DNA of 64,000 bases from Pempheris klunzingeri (GCF_042242105.1 NC_092025.1:14312309-14376308); one strand, 5' to 3'. Shown: positions 1 through 14,039, counted from the first letter of the stretch. Notes: generated from the letters alone by a model not told the origin. Program-made: numbers and translations.

Positions 1-916
1 ACATCTAGCCTGACTCTGTCCAAAGTTAAAAAGATAGATTCACCAGTACCTTTAAAGCTTATTAATTAACATATCCAGTCCTCATGCGAGGCTGAGTTAA
101 TCGTCTGGTCAACACACATGAAAGAGATGTCAATTTTCTCATCAAATTCCCAACAAGAAAGAAAATAAGGGCATCTCCCCAAAATGCCTAACTGTTCCTT
201 TAATGCTGGTGTTACAGCTGTAAATCAGACAGTGCCCTCAAATCCAGGAATCACAGCGGTTGCTGTCACGATGTCCCACAGTTTGTTATTCGCTGTCCGT
301 GGAGGAGACCAGAACTTTTGATCTTCCCTTTTAACGCCTACATAAGTGGTTGATTTGTGGCTTGCACAGTTTTCCTGTCGATCTTATTTTGCCATGAAAA
401 AGGAAAGAAGCATCGAAATGAGGGCAGCCACAGTAGTGAAAGCCGATAAACATGCTTTTGTGTACATTTTTAGCCAGGCTTGAAACTTAACAAGTCTTCA
501 CCAGGCTGGCTAACAGTGAAGCGTGCGGGGCGGCCCATCAGCTCCTGCAGCATCTTTATCACACCTCTCTCGCTCTGTAATGTCACACAGTAATGTTGGT
601 TAAAGATCCCTTTGATCTCTCTGCTTCCACGCTCGGTGTCCCATCAGTGTGTGGGTTGCCAGTGGTAAATGCACAGTAGTTTGCTTCGGTTTTTGGCATG
701 GTTCACATTTGGCATGTTAATTCATTTGGCCCAGGGGTTTTGAACAGCCATTTTGAAGTGTGAAGAAGCAAGACAGAGTTGAGGGAGAGGCAGGAGGCAG
801 CAATGCGACGTAAACCTCTTGTAACGGCTCCTGATCACAGAGAGGAAGTGATAGGAAGAACGTGTGATCAAAGACACCTACCTGGCGTCTGTCAGGAAAG
901 AGGAATGCAGCCCTGG

Positions 917-917
<1 letters not shown>

Positions 918-948
<31 letters not shown>

Positions 949-967
949 GTGTGTGTGCATGCGCAAG
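918..967. repeat. (GT)n microsatellite
   Basis: An interrupted run of GT dinucleotides inside the presumed UBL3 intron 1. Open frames crossing it on both strands encode only VCVC or HTHT repeats. Confidence 0.9.
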
Positions 968-3338
968 TAAGGCGAGTTTTCAATGAAGACGGTGGGAGGA
1001 GGGGAGACATCAGCATGAAAGGGAGCTCTACCTGTTTCTAGAGAGAGGAGAAGCAGCTGATGGATTAAAGGGTTATCTGCTTGTAAATGGAGAGAAGGGA
1101 GAGATGAAGAGAGAGGACAGAGAGCAGAGAGCTGTCAGGTACAGTGCCAGCTGGAGCGCAGGAAACAGCTGATCATGCCTGTGACAGGGAGGAGAGGGAG
1201 CGAGAAGAGGAGCAGAGTGGATTCCGGCTGTGATGAGGACGTCAGCGTATCAAAGGAATGGCCTTTTTGAATGACAGTACAAAAAGACAGGGCTTGGAGA
1301 CAGATATGAGACACATGACTGATAGAAGTGAGAGCAACTGAAAGGAGAAGGGAGTTTTGTTGCATCCAAAACAGATTTATAACTGCAGCAGCGGAATAGT
1401 GATGCTCATAGCTGCAGGCCCAAGTTTCCTCGGAGAAAACGGATCAGACTTAAACTTCAAAAAAGCAGACATTGAATTACAACAATCAGTATGAACCAGT
1501 GAATCTTATCTAACGCTTATAGCATAGATTGCACTGTATATTTTTAGATTCGGGAGAGGAGCTGTAAGTGGAGGGTTTCTTTGCTTCTTTGCTTTGTGCA
1601 ATTAAACTGCCACAGGATGTTTGATGGTGTTGTGACAGACAGAAACCTTAATTTAACAACACTATTAGAGCTGTAATGCAGCCATTAGGCGCCCCTGCCA
1701 CAGGAAGTTAGCATGATGCACCAGAAAGTGTATCTGATAGGTCTGTGGTGTTAGCTCTTACAATCTCTCTTACAGTAGATGCTCTCTTTAATGATTAATG
1801 GCCTTAATAGAGTCCAACAGGAAGACGGTCTGTGGTTTATGTGCTCTGAACAGGCTGCTCACTTCATACACAAGCAGGGACAGAAAAGAAGGGATTTGAT
1901 GACAGGCTTTGCAGGGTGACGTGTGGCTTCATAAGTTGCAGAGTTAACCATCTAAATGTTACAAGCTCATTAGGACATTTCTGCTTTATGGACATTGAAT
2001 CTGCAGTAAATTATCTTTTAGGCCACTTGTGGGCGAGCAAGTTGTGAACAGAACACTGACATATCATCACCTTTTCAGCTGATGTGGTGAGCTGTGAGCC
2101 GCTGTCTGTTTAGCTGCTAAATGCCTCACAGTGTTCCTCAGCTATATTTGCTAACCACGTCGGTTTGCCGTTTGGTGCTGAGCACGTAGTGTGCGATGGG
2201 TATTTAGAACTATGAGAACAGTGACAGTGAACCCAGACAGTTAAGTTAAGTGAACAATGAGCAGAAGCTCACTGTCAAGCTGCATGAGGCCGATTTAGGT
2301 GATTGGGCTCTGTAGGTTCATCATTACAGCTGTTTCACATTGTTGCATTGTTTGAACTCTTGATATTTTTATAAAAATACCTCTCGATGGCAATGCACAT
2401 TAAACATTTGTTGGCATGTGACAGAGAAAAAAACAAAATTCTTTGCTGAATGTATGAATTTGTTAAACCTCCAGAAGCCTAAAAATGCAATTGGCTGGAT
2501 AACAGAAAACTTGAAATAGAATCAGCTATTGATAGAAATTATTGTTGTACTAACAGCTTAAAAGGTGTTCCTCATCCTGTCTTATTATAGTTATATAATT
2601 ATTATTTTATATTATTTTCATTCCCCTGCCTCTGAGTATTAATATGAATGACCTTGTTATAATATAGTAGAGTTAACAGTTGCTGTTAATATGATGCTTG
2701 GAGATAAAGCCATATTGTTCTGCTCTAGAGATCATTCAGGCTGCTACGCCTGAATGACTATAGCCCAAACACTCGCTTCGGATTATTTGCATTTTCTTTA
2801 AGAGACTCTGAAAAACAACATCCTATTTGCTTTTTAAGAAAAGACCAGCAGTTTGCTTCTTAGACACACAATAACACTTCAGTCACTCTTCACTTAAAGC
2901 TGATGTTTCACTCTTCAGCCCTGTAGAGGCGAACACAGTAACTACAACCGGGAAAGGACTCAGGAAACTCTGCTATTGAAAGGGTTTTCCTGTAGCTGCA
3001 AGTTATTGTAGCTGATCAGGTTATAAATATTTAATATTAACTGCACTGAAACACGAGCAAAAAAAACCCTTTTCAGCCACAAATGTGCACATGATATTAA
3101 ATACACATGGAATATTGTGATCACAACTTAAAAGATGCTCCTTCAGTGTTCCCAGAAGTACCAAAGTACCTGTAGTCGCACTAAAAGACCAGCTCGTGTT
3201 GTGTTAATGTGATGGCACAGTATTATTTGTGCACTGATTGTACACGAGCATTGTCTGTCATGGCGTCCACATAGTGCACATGCATGAGAACAGGAAAAAA
3301 AAAACACATGACTAACTAGCTCCCTGGTTACCACAAGC

Positions 3339-3352
3339 GTTGGCATGGCAAC
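3339..3352. promoter_or_regulatory. RFX-type X-box candidate
   Basis: The 14 bases GTTGGCATGGCAAC differ at one position from the palindromic RFX X-box GTTGCCATGGCAAC. It lies in the presumed first intron of UBL3. Binding is inferred from the motif alone. Confidence 0.4.
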
Positions 3353-5361
3353 CAGCAGAGCATGACTGTAGGCATAATCAGCGATGTTGGAATAAATCTT
3401 GACCAGTCAGATTGCTTGGCTGGAGCTTTTGTTTTGCTTGTGTAACAGCAAAAAAAAAAAAGAGACAAACTGTCTCCAGATAAAAAATGCAGAGAACAGG
3501 AGCTTTGCCTCATATCTCAGTCACATGTGGAGAAAAGTCTCACTTCAACCTTTTGTCCTTATGTTTTTCGCCTGTTTTCTCTCTATCTCTGCATCAAACG
3601 TTATGCATCTAAGGGGTGTTTTTTTATTACAAGCTGCAGGCAAAGTAGGTTAGAACAAAAAAAAATGACTCACTAGCCATTACAGATAAACGCCCTTTAA
3701 ACATAATAATAAAGTTAATTATAAACAAACTGTAGCTGGGTCAAGGCCCTGTTTTTTATTTCAAGATCTTTACTGCAGTGAAAAGGTTTGTTGCATCCTT
3801 TATCAGATTATAGGGAGGCAGATGTTTGTGGTATACACATACTGTATGATTGTGTGTCTTCATATCAATGCTATGTTCGGATTGCCTTCAAGCTCATCCT
3901 AACTTTGCCTTAAAATGATAAAAAAAAGTACAATACATGACATACATAAAAAAGGGCATAGTATGATTTGATAGCTCACTTTCATTTCAAGTAGAATATG
4001 TGAATTCTAATCTCTAATTTCATAGCTAAATGTCATGAATTTTGTGATGAGATTATTCTGAAGTTGTCTTTCTGAAGTGCCGCTAAAGGTGCTTTGTTGC
4101 TCCAGTCGAACCTTCACTGCTTTTATGTTGAAGATGCTGTCCTCTGCCTTTAATGAGAAATCTTTCTCGCTCCTTCCCAGGAAGAAAATAGCCAGCTGGT
4201 CCTCAGCTGGTATGTTTGTCTCCAGATGGTAATGCGTTAGATCTTGAAATAAATATTAAAAAGACCACATTTTGAGGAAAATAAAAGTGAAAAATTAAGT
4301 TTGAAAAGTACCCCAAAACAGTAATGCACCACTCCAACACTATTAGACTCACATACTCACAGAGACAATGAGATTACAAATCCTTGCCCTAGGCTTTGTT
4401 TCTCGTATCTTACTATGATCAGTCAGTCCTTGTTGCGTAACCGCTCTGTGTGTGTGTATATATATGTGTGCGCAGAACGGAGGAAACTCACACTAACAAA
4501 AAAAACCTTTAGAATATTGTATTGAATATGTCAAACTCAAAATCAGGCTATTCAACAAATCAAAAGAGTATATTTTTCTGTGAGCTTGCTTGCCGTTGTA
4601 ACATCTAGGGAAGCGAAGCTGCAGCTTCTGATTCGTGTATTCAGCATGCCGCTCCACCATGCACAGTGATTCTCTGAAAACGCCCTTTTCATGTGTTTTC
4701 AATTATAGAAAACAATGGCTCCATGATAGAATGTGAGTGCTAATGGGAGCTAATAATTGCTGGAACTCTTAATGTGTTTGCAAAATCCAGCAAAGCTCTT
4801 TTATTTACTCAGTTTTGACTAATTAGAAAAAAAATGGGACGAGCATCTTTCAGGCCATTCTTCTTCTTCTTCTTTTTCATTCTACTTTTTCTTTGGGTTT
4901 TATTCACAGTTTGACCAATAAGCTGCAACACAGCCTGTTATGCCTCTCATGTTGTAGCTGCAATTATTTAAATTTGTTGACAGCCAGGAAAAAAAGTGCC
5001 TACAAGCAATTATCAATCAGCGCCTGATCATGGAGGATTTGTATTCTCAAAGTGCTGTCTAGCTACACTCTGGAGGTTACAGTCACATTTTCTCCAGATT
5101 TAATGGGCAAGTCAAAGCAGGCTGGCTGCTGGATCCAGCTGGCTTGTTTTAAACAGACCCAGGTCGGGATAATCACCCACCTCCTCTCCTAAATTCATTC
5201 ATACCGTTAGGAATCCATGCTGACAGCAGAGGCTAACCTTGCTGCCTAGACTACCTATAAAGCTACTCTAATATATTCCCACAGGAAGGCTTCCCACTCT
5301 ATAATTTGTTGACTGCTGGAGAGGGTCTAAAGAGCAGCAATACCCTATAATGCACTTGTAA

Positions 5362-5402
5362 ACACACACGCGCGCGCACATACACACACACACACACACA
5401 AA
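5362..5402. repeat. (CA)n/(CG)n microsatellite
   Basis: Alternating purine-pyrimidine tract of CA repeats with an internal CGCGCG stretch, a composition able to adopt Z-DNA. Confidence 0.85.
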
Positions 5403-6846
5403 CACAATCGCCTTGAGAAAGAGTTGAGAGCGGTACTCTGGGAGGAATAATTATAGATGGCATTGAATTTCCTGCTCTCCACCGTGTGCAAACAGTGTTT
5501 AGCCAAGGGTTTGCTTACCTCACATGTTTACACCATGGCACAACTTGGCAGCGGGGTCACATTATTGTAGTGTGTCTGAATGTCTGGTCTGCAGTGGAGG
5601 CTTGACAAGCAGGGAGCAGGGTCACCAGTTTCATGCACAAGTAGCCTCCTCCCTGACTTGATTTTCTTCAGAAGTAGCCAGGAATAGAAGCCGCCGCATC
5701 AGGATGTTATCGTATTCTGATACCAGAACTTAAAATACGTTCACATACTCACATTGATGGGAGGTGTAATGCTCACTGTGTTGCTTCTTTCAGTCCCCCA
5801 CAAGCTCTGCAAACTGGTGGAGCCTTCATACAGCTGATTTCTATCATCCTGAGCTCAGAGCGAGGCGGCTCGTAGGGAGGATGTGCTGCGTTTGTATTCA
5901 TGAGTAACTGGTTGTTTGCCTGCAGATATGTCTATGCGCTGTGAAGGTATGTTTACGCATGAATGCATGAGGCACTGCTCTCTCCATACCTGGAGCCGCT
6001 GTGTTCGTTACAGAGAATAGATGGTAATTGAATGTACTTGCCTGAGCTGACTGTGAAACCTCATTACCAGCCGCTCTGCGGAAGAGTATCTAGGGAGACG
6101 GCACATCGACCTCCAGGGAGAGGGGGCAGGGAGAGGGAAAAGAGCAACAGAGACCTTGATTCAGTTAAAATCAGAATAAAGGGTGACATGAGGAAAAAAG
6201 GAGAAAAATGGACACCAAGGCTAGCTTACCTGTAGAGATGGAGATTGGTGACAAGTTAAAGGAAAAAGCAATATAATGTGTTCTGGTAAGGTGTTGAGCC
6301 ACCAGGACAGCTTCACCTGACATTCTGCGTGTCCCTAAAGTCTACTTGAGGTTTGAAACACTTCTTCGACAGTATATAACCTAATTTTGTGTTTTTGTGA
6401 TGGTCATGAAGAGGGCTGACTTGTTCCAAAATCTCCTGTAGGTGTTCAGTTCAGTTTATTACTTATCTTTCTATTTAGGTTTGAATTTTAGGAAGACTGT
6501 AAAGTGAGAGAAATAACAACAAAGAGATTGAAAATTGTGCAGGTTGATGATTAAAGGGGAAAGGCTAAGGAGTTTACCTCATTCAGTTGAAGCTAGCTCT
6601 GTGCCTCTTGTTATTCTGGCTTTGCACATTCCTCCACTGTACACTGTTGCAAAGCGAGAGAGAGTGACAGAGAGGGGGGAGGGAGACGGAGTGAAACAGA
6701 CAGAGCGAGGGAGGGAGGGGATGCAGAGATTGCTACAAGGAGAGGAAGACAATGTGATGTGACAGTGGGAAATGGGCAGCAGGGAGGGAGACGGGAGGTA
6801 AAGCTATCTTGTAGGTGTTATCAGGTTAAGCCACCCACCTCTGGCT

Positions 6847-6872
6847 GTCACCATGGTGACACCATGGTAACG
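6847..6872. promoter_or_regulatory. Double RFX-like X-box candidate
   Basis: A palindrome GTCACCATGGTGAC is followed directly by a second ACCATGGTAAC half, giving two overlapping X-box-like sites. Together with the site near 3.34 kb this makes two RFX-like positions in the same intron. Function is inferred only. Confidence 0.35.
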
Positions 6873-7541
6873 ACCAGGTGTTCAACTAGGAAGGAGCGAG
6901 ACCTTGCTTATGTAAAGATGCTCTCTATGTGTGCATCTTTCTCATTATTTCTGTCCTCGTCTGTCTCATTCAGAGTCATTCGCAGCGCATATGTATTAAA
7001 AAAAAAAACTGTCAGCAGATGTGATAATGTGCATCTCCCATTCGGCCAGTCACCCACCAGTGTTCTGCTGTTTGATCTGTATCTTAACTGTATAGTAGAA
7101 ACTGTCCCTTGCGAATCACAGCAGTAAACAGCTGTTTATTGTGGCTGGCGTTTATTATTTATTTCAGTTTGTATAAGAAGTGCACACATATGGTTTTCAT
7201 GCGTCTCTGACTCCTTTCATGCTTTACGGACCAGAGTTTTCTTTATTTCTTTATTTTCATATAAATGGAAACAAATAAAAGCAGAAGCTCAAAACTATCA
7301 AGTTCATCTGATCTCTTAGAAGCAGCTTTACAGGTGTGTATGAACTGTGTGTTTGTGGGGTTAATGTTGAGGTCAGTGCATGTGTATGTGCTTTTTCTGT
7401 ATATATGTATGTATGTATGCGTATATGTATGTCTCTCTATGGCTTTTCAATTCTTAAACCTATAAGCTGATTTGATAACGTGCTTACAGAGATCTCTGTT
7501 TCAATCCGTCGGTGTTAGCTCTGTTACGTCACTGCAGCCGG

Positions 7542-7696
<155 letters not shown>

Positions 7697-8172
7697 GGTT
7701 TGGTGGGGCAGGGGGTGTCATGTAGAGGACTAACAGACACTCACAGTAACAATATCACACACGTGCTTCTCCGCTACGCGCACTGCAGGCAAACTTAAAG
7801 GTATACTGTAGGGCTGCTAAACGCACATCATGCCAGTGAACAGATACCATGCAACTGATACACAAATGAGTGGATCTAAATACGAAACTGTCTTTTTTTT
7901 TTGGGTGATTTAAGGAAAGGGATGCACAAAGTGATGTGATGATTAGCAACGCACATCTGTTCCTCTTCTCTCTTCTGTGATTATCTCCGGCAAAGTCACG
8001 CCAATCAGATGTAAACAACGATTTAGTCCCTCTCGTCTTCGTCATTTGTTGTCGTGTGTGTTCATAGACTAGGAGGGTGGCGCAGTAAAGATGGGGACAC
8101 ACATTATGATCGTTAGGCCGATAATTGCTGTGATTTGGACATCACAAGATAATTGGAATATTGTAATAGTTT

Positions 8173-8209
8173 TTTGTAATTGTTTGACCTTTGATCAAAC
8201 AATTACAAA
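8173..8209. repeat. Perfect 15-bp inverted repeat, 7-nt loop
   Basis: TTTGTAATTGTTTGA is followed after seven bases by its exact reverse complement. It lies in UBL3 intron 1. No longer flanking pairing and no transposon terminal repeat is recognised. Confidence 0.85.
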
Positions 8210-9381
8210 TGCCATGTTTGTAATTTACGATGGGAATCAGGACCTTTGGCGATATACTGTATGTAGTGGGAGAAGTGATTTTGAAATCAGAAAACAGTGA
8301 GGAATCAATAAAATGTGACGCAATGTGCTATGAGCGAGAATAATCCAATTCAGTGGGTTTTAGTACGCAGCCACAGTTACACTGAAGTTTACCCACTTCC
8401 AGCTCTGATGAGTTTACTGGCCTTATTTCCCTCATCTTACCATAAACCATCTGACTTAAACTAAGCATTTAGAAACAAGGCGGTAGAAGGCATAATGACA
8501 ATTCCTTACCTGCTGACTGAACTCCTTGTAAAGGGAATAGAGGAAACTCTCCAGTGTGAATTAAAGTCACACTATTAGTCATTTATTATTATACTTGGCT
8601 GTCACTACTGACTACTGCAATAAAATATGGTTGCACATTTTAACAGCCTTCAGTATTATTTGATATTTAGTAATTAATTGTTCATGTTTTGTAGGCCAAG
8701 TTTCTTTGTGTTAAAATTACAGAAATATTCACAGTCTCATTCATAAAAAAAAAACAAACCATAACAATCTAAATTTACTTTATGCCTGCAAGCCAGAGGG
8801 TTTTAATAGTGTGCTCCAATCCAGGAAGTTGACCTCAAAATTCAATACACAATAAAAAAGAACAGTAAAAGAATAGTAAAATGTAATTGGAAAATGCAGT
8901 TGCATAAACAGAGAGAACTAGGCGGTTGACAAAATGTGCCACTAATTTGCAGTAAAATGAGAAAACCTTTATTTTAGTCTCGTGAAAAATATCATATATT
9001 AAAGTATATGTTGAAACAACCGTTCCTGGTAGAAGAGCAAGGCAAAACAAAACATTTGATTTGTGAGAGGTAAAGATGAGGAGGTGTAGAATTGTGAACC
9101 GCAGATAAAGAAACAGAGATTTAGAGTAGTTGGAAAAAAATGAAGAGGAAGTTGGACAGACAGATGGGAGTTGATCCTGCGGAGGGATGTTCCTCAGGGT
9201 CCTCATATCCTTCCTCTGTTTCCTATTTAATTACTCAACTTGAACCTGGGTGCTTCCTGATTTGACTGTGTTTAATGTGAAATGTGGGACAGTTGTTTGT
9301 GTTATGATTCATTCGAGGTGTCCGGTAATGTTTTTCACTTGCACTTCTAATGAGCCCATCTTGTTTTTATCTGTGTTGCAG

Positions 9382-9685
9382 ATAAACCTGCGGCTTATTT
9401 TAGTGAGCGGAAAGACGAAAGAATTCCTCTTCTCTCCCAACGACTCGGCAGCAGACATCGCCAAACACGTCTATGACAACTGGCCGATGGGTGAGTAGCT
9501 ACGTTTAGATACTTCAGTGATTGTTACTGGCAGTGGCGGTTGTTAAAGAAGTAGCAGTGGTTGCTCCCAGTGGCCGCAGAAGTATGTGGGGGAAGTAAAT
9601 ACAGGTCACTCAGACATTGACGTCATTTGAGACTCACTGTTATTTCTAATTTTGGAAAAAAATGTCTCATAGACCTCACATGGTC

Positions 9686-9725
<40 letters not shown>

Positions 9726-11804
9726 CGGCATCACATGTACAAATTCACTGTCACAATATTTGTATTGTCCACTTCTCAACTTCTCAAAAGACAAGAATCA
9801 TTCATAGAAAATGAGGATGGAATGTGCAAATGTTCCCAGCATGAAAGAATATGTGCAATATGCTGAGCTCTAGTTGAACATCATCTCTTTCCCTCCTGAT
9901 CATCATCATCATCACTTTTGCCAACAGATTATTAAATATATACATGAATATAAATGACTTTATACAGTGGCTGTGGTCATGAGATCTGCTGTGTTCAGAC
10001 ATGCCTCACAGCCTGACTGACGTCATACCTTATTACAGTGCTGTTTAGGCCAGCCAGCATAACAGCTTTCCATCCTTACGTACGACGAGTTGAGTTGTGT
10101 GGATCTAAGTGTGATTTGTAGGTGACGGATCTTTGCGCTGCTGTGAATGGCACGTCTGCCTCACATTAACTGCTAGATGTTAACCAGATTGTCGTATGCG
10201 GACTTTGGGTGCAATTACTGGGACGTTTGCTATTTTCCCATGTTCTGCGCATAGATAATATAGACTCATGTTATGTTATTTTGCAATAAATCACATCATT
10301 GCATAAGCACAGCTGCAGTGTGTTTGGATTAGCCGTAATTGCTAACAATGTAGCTGCTAATGCACTTGGAAGCCAGACTGATCTGAAATACTGTGGCTGT
10401 ATTTTTTATAACAAAGACAGCTGAGGAGCTGTAGTTTGTATCCAGAGACCTGAGATCACATTCAAATCCACTGCTAATTACTTACATGTAGGTCTCTATA
10501 ATGGTGTGGGAATGATGTGCCAATCTTTGGTGTAATCTTTGGCTAATTAGAGTGGCCTATCATTGCATACAGGAATGTGGGATTGCAGCACAGCCACCTC
10601 CTCTCTGAAATACACCCACTCCCAAAGTGCTGCTACACCAGTGTAAGAATTCATTTGATAGTGCCGACCTCACACCACTGTCAGGTCTGAACAAACTGTA
10701 GATTTTTCACACAGTGCTGAGTATGTAGTCCAGTTAAAGAGAAGCCCACAGTGCATGAAAAGCTATAAATTATACTGATGGACTCAGGTTCTCCCTGACG
10801 AGGAGTTTTTCTTTCAGTCTTGTCAGTCTTGGAAGCGCACCGCGTTCCTCCCAGACAACAGATCTGAACCCCGTGAGACCGAGAGCAGGCACTCAGTCAG
10901 CACCAACACCCTCCGCTTAGCTGGAGACAAACATCTGGTGGCCAGACTCTGCTGCCGTGCAACCCCTCCCACTGCTTTCTCTCTTATTTAATGCCTTCAC
11001 TTTTGTCTTCAGCTCTTCCCAAGCCACACCTCGTGTTCTTTTGCTTTTTCAAATTCTGCAGTGCATCCCACAAAGCCCACATATGATACATTATGCATAT
11101 AATGACCTAAAATAAAGGCTCTAAATGGCTCAAAATATCTTCAGTGTGGTTGTTGGTGGTCTTTTTCTTTCACCATGGCGTGACCGATGTCTTCTCGCTA
11201 CGCTGTATGCACTACAGTAAATTATATTGGTGCAAAATTAAAAGCTTTTCATTATATCTGCTCTGCTGAACTTGGTCAGAGCCCCTTAACAATTAAAGCC
11301 TTTGTGCCCTTTTCTTAATTGCTAATCAAAAGTCTGCTTCATTAGCAATGTTCAATCAGATGCTGATTTTGTTTATTGTGCTTTTTAAAGCAAATTCAAC
11401 GCCAGTAAGGAGCCAAACGGTTGTGAAATGTCATTATTAGACCTGCATGTTCCCAGTTCAGACATTATAGATTATACAGTAATGATGATGAGGATGTTTT
11501 ATGGGAAAGAGGTCAAATGACATTGAAAGTCAGACACAACTTAAAGAACAAATTGTCAATGTCATTGAGGAAGAAAACGAAGAAGAGATAAGCAGGATAG
11601 GGGTAATATATGATTATCATCTGTCGTTCCTCACATTGACGCTTCTCTTTAACTCTCTTTCCATCTGTCTCTGCCCTTTTTTTCTTTCAGACTGGGAGGA
11701 AGAGCAGGTCAGCAGTCCTAACATCCTGAGGCTGATCTACCAGGGCCGTTTTCTACATGGCAACGTAACACTAGGAGGTGAGAAAACACAGAAAGTACAC
11801 GCCC

Positions 11805-11835
<31 letters not shown>

Positions 11836-13078
11836 AAAAAACCTCTATGTGCTCATAGACGTGCACACAAAATCACAGCAGTGTGTTGCTGGAAAGTTCT
11901 TTGCTGTTCTCATCCCTTTCCTGAGCCACAGAACAGAGGTACCTCAGTGCTCTGGACAAGCCTGCTTTGATGGAGAGAGGGAGGAGAGAGGAAATACAGA
12001 AAAAGAGGGGGAAGAGACTGGTCAGGGAAGGGGCAAGACTGGCGTTAGAGTAGACCTCAAGCAGCACAATGAAGAGACAGAGAGGGAGGGAGGGAGGGAG
12101 GGAGGGAGGGATGTGTGAAAATGAATGCTGTAAGTGAAGAGAAAAAGACGATGTCCTCTTTTGAGGCACACCACTTCACTTCTCCCTGGCTTTTAGGCTT
12201 TTTAGTCTACTTAACCCAATTTTGATGTGACTGGTGTTTTGTGTGGTTAATGGGGTTATGGCCGTCCCTAACCCTTTTACACTCATCCCCTTACTGCCGT
12301 CTATCTGATAATTCCCTTATCGTTGGTTTAACATGTTTGCACTCTGACACAGAATCCTCTTAAAGTCTAGCCAAAACTTCGACTGGTTTTGAAATGCAAA
12401 CATAGACACAGGAAATGAAAACCTAGAAACATGAAAGCACAAATTGCGCGATTGATAAGCAGTTTTGGGGAGTAACAGTTACAAGTATTGCAGCTAAGAT
12501 GTTATCTATAATTGGGTGTGTGATTTTTATGTAGCAGTTTTTATGTAGTGTTGGTGCAATATTACAAAGCATACAGTAGTTAGAGCGGAATGCATTTTAT
12601 CTATCTTCCTGCCAGTCATTGATTTCAATTCATATTGGTGTAAAAATCATTTGCTAAATAGCTGTAGACAGTTCAACAGTGTTGAACCGTTACGTTTTTA
12701 TGTCAAGTGGCATTATTTTTATGTGGTAATGGAGTCGAGAGTAGGAAATCAATATTCCAGTTGATGAGGATATTTTCTGATATTGATATACTGTAAATCA
12801 CCATATGGTAAATACATGCAAAAGCACTGACAACTTTGTTCATTACATGAGATCGAGCTCTTCCTGTGTGTAAGATAAAACGACAATAGAAATGATTTTG
12901 AAAGTCATTGATCTGGACAACATAAATGATCACGTCATCACAATATTCAGCCATAGTTTATTATCCCATCCAGCAGCTTCAATGTAGTTTGGAGCCTTTG
13001 CTGTGGAACGTGACACTGATGGCGAATGACTTTGTAAAGACAGATACTGTATACTGTAACTCACTGAATAACCTTTAT

Positions 13079-13126
<48 letters not shown>

Positions 13127-14039
13127 GGCTCCCTCACCAGCTCTCAAACTGCCCTTGGGGAAGACCACAGTGATGCATTTAGTTGCCAGAGAGACTTTGC
13201 CTGAGCCAAATTCCCAAGGTAACCAGCTCTCCGTCTCCTTTCTTTCCTTTCACTAGGCCTTTCACACACGGAACAACTTTAAACGTTGTGCTCCCGGCCA
13301 TTATTTATCTCTACACATGGCTTCTGTTTTAGGAAGAGCCACTGGTGCAAATAATTGGCTCCCTTAAGTGTATCTCCAAGTTACTGCACATTGTGTAGAA
13401 TATATAGCTAATATAAATCATATTAAATGACAGGTCTGCTTTTTGTGTCTGTGTAGTAGAAGATGATTGTATGTAGAGACAGTTGCTGATTTCACTGTGG
13501 AATAGACTTAATAAATAGTAATATCACAGGTAAATACGTATGTTTTTCAAATGGTTACTGTAGTCTGGAAAAACTACTGGCTGGGTGTTCAGGGTTAGAC
13601 TTTTAACCATTCAGCCACTGTTTTTGATGAGAGTTAGATACGTCTAAAAGCAAGAAAAAGTGGGCGTTGATGGGGGCGTGTTGCTTCAGGTAACAGTGAG
13701 ACATGAAATAAAGTGCAAGGAAGTCCCGTTTGACTTGTCCTTTGTCTTTTAAACTTTTTTTTTGTTTTATTGTGTTTCTATTGCGTTATTTAATCTTTTT
13801 TGCTATTCTGATCAAACAACACTTTGGAGAAGTGTTGTTTTTTAAATGTGCTTTATAAATAAAGTTGATTTGGATTGGGTAAAATGTTTTGAAACCATAT
13901 GCACAGGTTTTAGGGGACCTCTCTGTGTAGCATCAGTGTTTGTCTTGATAATGATGGTCTGTGTGTGTGTGTGTGTGTGTCTTCAGGTCAGAGGAATAGA
14001 GAGAAGACCGGGGAGAGTAACTGCTGTGTCATTCTGTAA
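9382..14039 (+). CDS. UBL3: Ubiquitin-like protein 3 (UBL3/MUB), exons 2-5
   Basis: UBL3 is a ubiquitin-fold protein held at membranes by a lipidated C-terminus and implicated in sorting proteins into small extracellular vesicles. Four exons join in frame: 9382-9490, 11691-11777, 13141-13218 and 13987-14039, each with AG/GT borders. They encode 108 residues, from INLRLILVSGKTKEF through DWEEEQVSSPNILRLIYQG and TTVMHLVARETLP to the stop. Human UBL3 has 117 residues, so only the first nine (exon 1) are missing. The last four residues, CVIL, form a CAAX prenylation box, preceded by a second cysteine that could be palmitoylated. One visible difference from the human protein is PLGK instead of PFGK. 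Exons 3, 4 and 5 all have simple repeats close to a splice site. The identification is essentially certain; the start codon is outside what I can see. Confidence 0.96.
9491..11690 (+). other. UBL3: UBL3 intron 2
   Basis: Bounded by a GTGAGT donor and a pyrimidine-rich TTTCTTTCAG acceptor. It holds a (CA)18 tract at 9689-9724 and otherwise unremarkable sequence; no other gene or recognisable element was seen. Confidence 0.9.
11778..13140 (+). other. UBL3: UBL3 intron 3 with C24-A16 tract and (CT)n
   Basis: The donor GTGAGA is followed 24 bases later by a run of 24 C then 16 A (11802-11841). A GGGA-repeat lies near 12080-12112. The acceptor is preceded by a (CT)n microsatellite at 13082-13124, which serves as an unusually long polypyrimidine tract. 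Confidence 0.9.
13219..13986 (+). other. UBL3: UBL3 intron 4
   Basis: A GTAACC donor and a TCTTCAG acceptor bound this short intron. A (GT)n run at 13959-13980 sits directly before the acceptor. No other feature is seen. Confidence 0.9.

Noticed and set aside
5926-5952. ATGTCTATGCGC..GTATG as a candidate UBL3 exon 1
   Set aside because: The encoded peptide does not resemble the UBL3 N-terminus and the frame does not join exon 2 convincingly.
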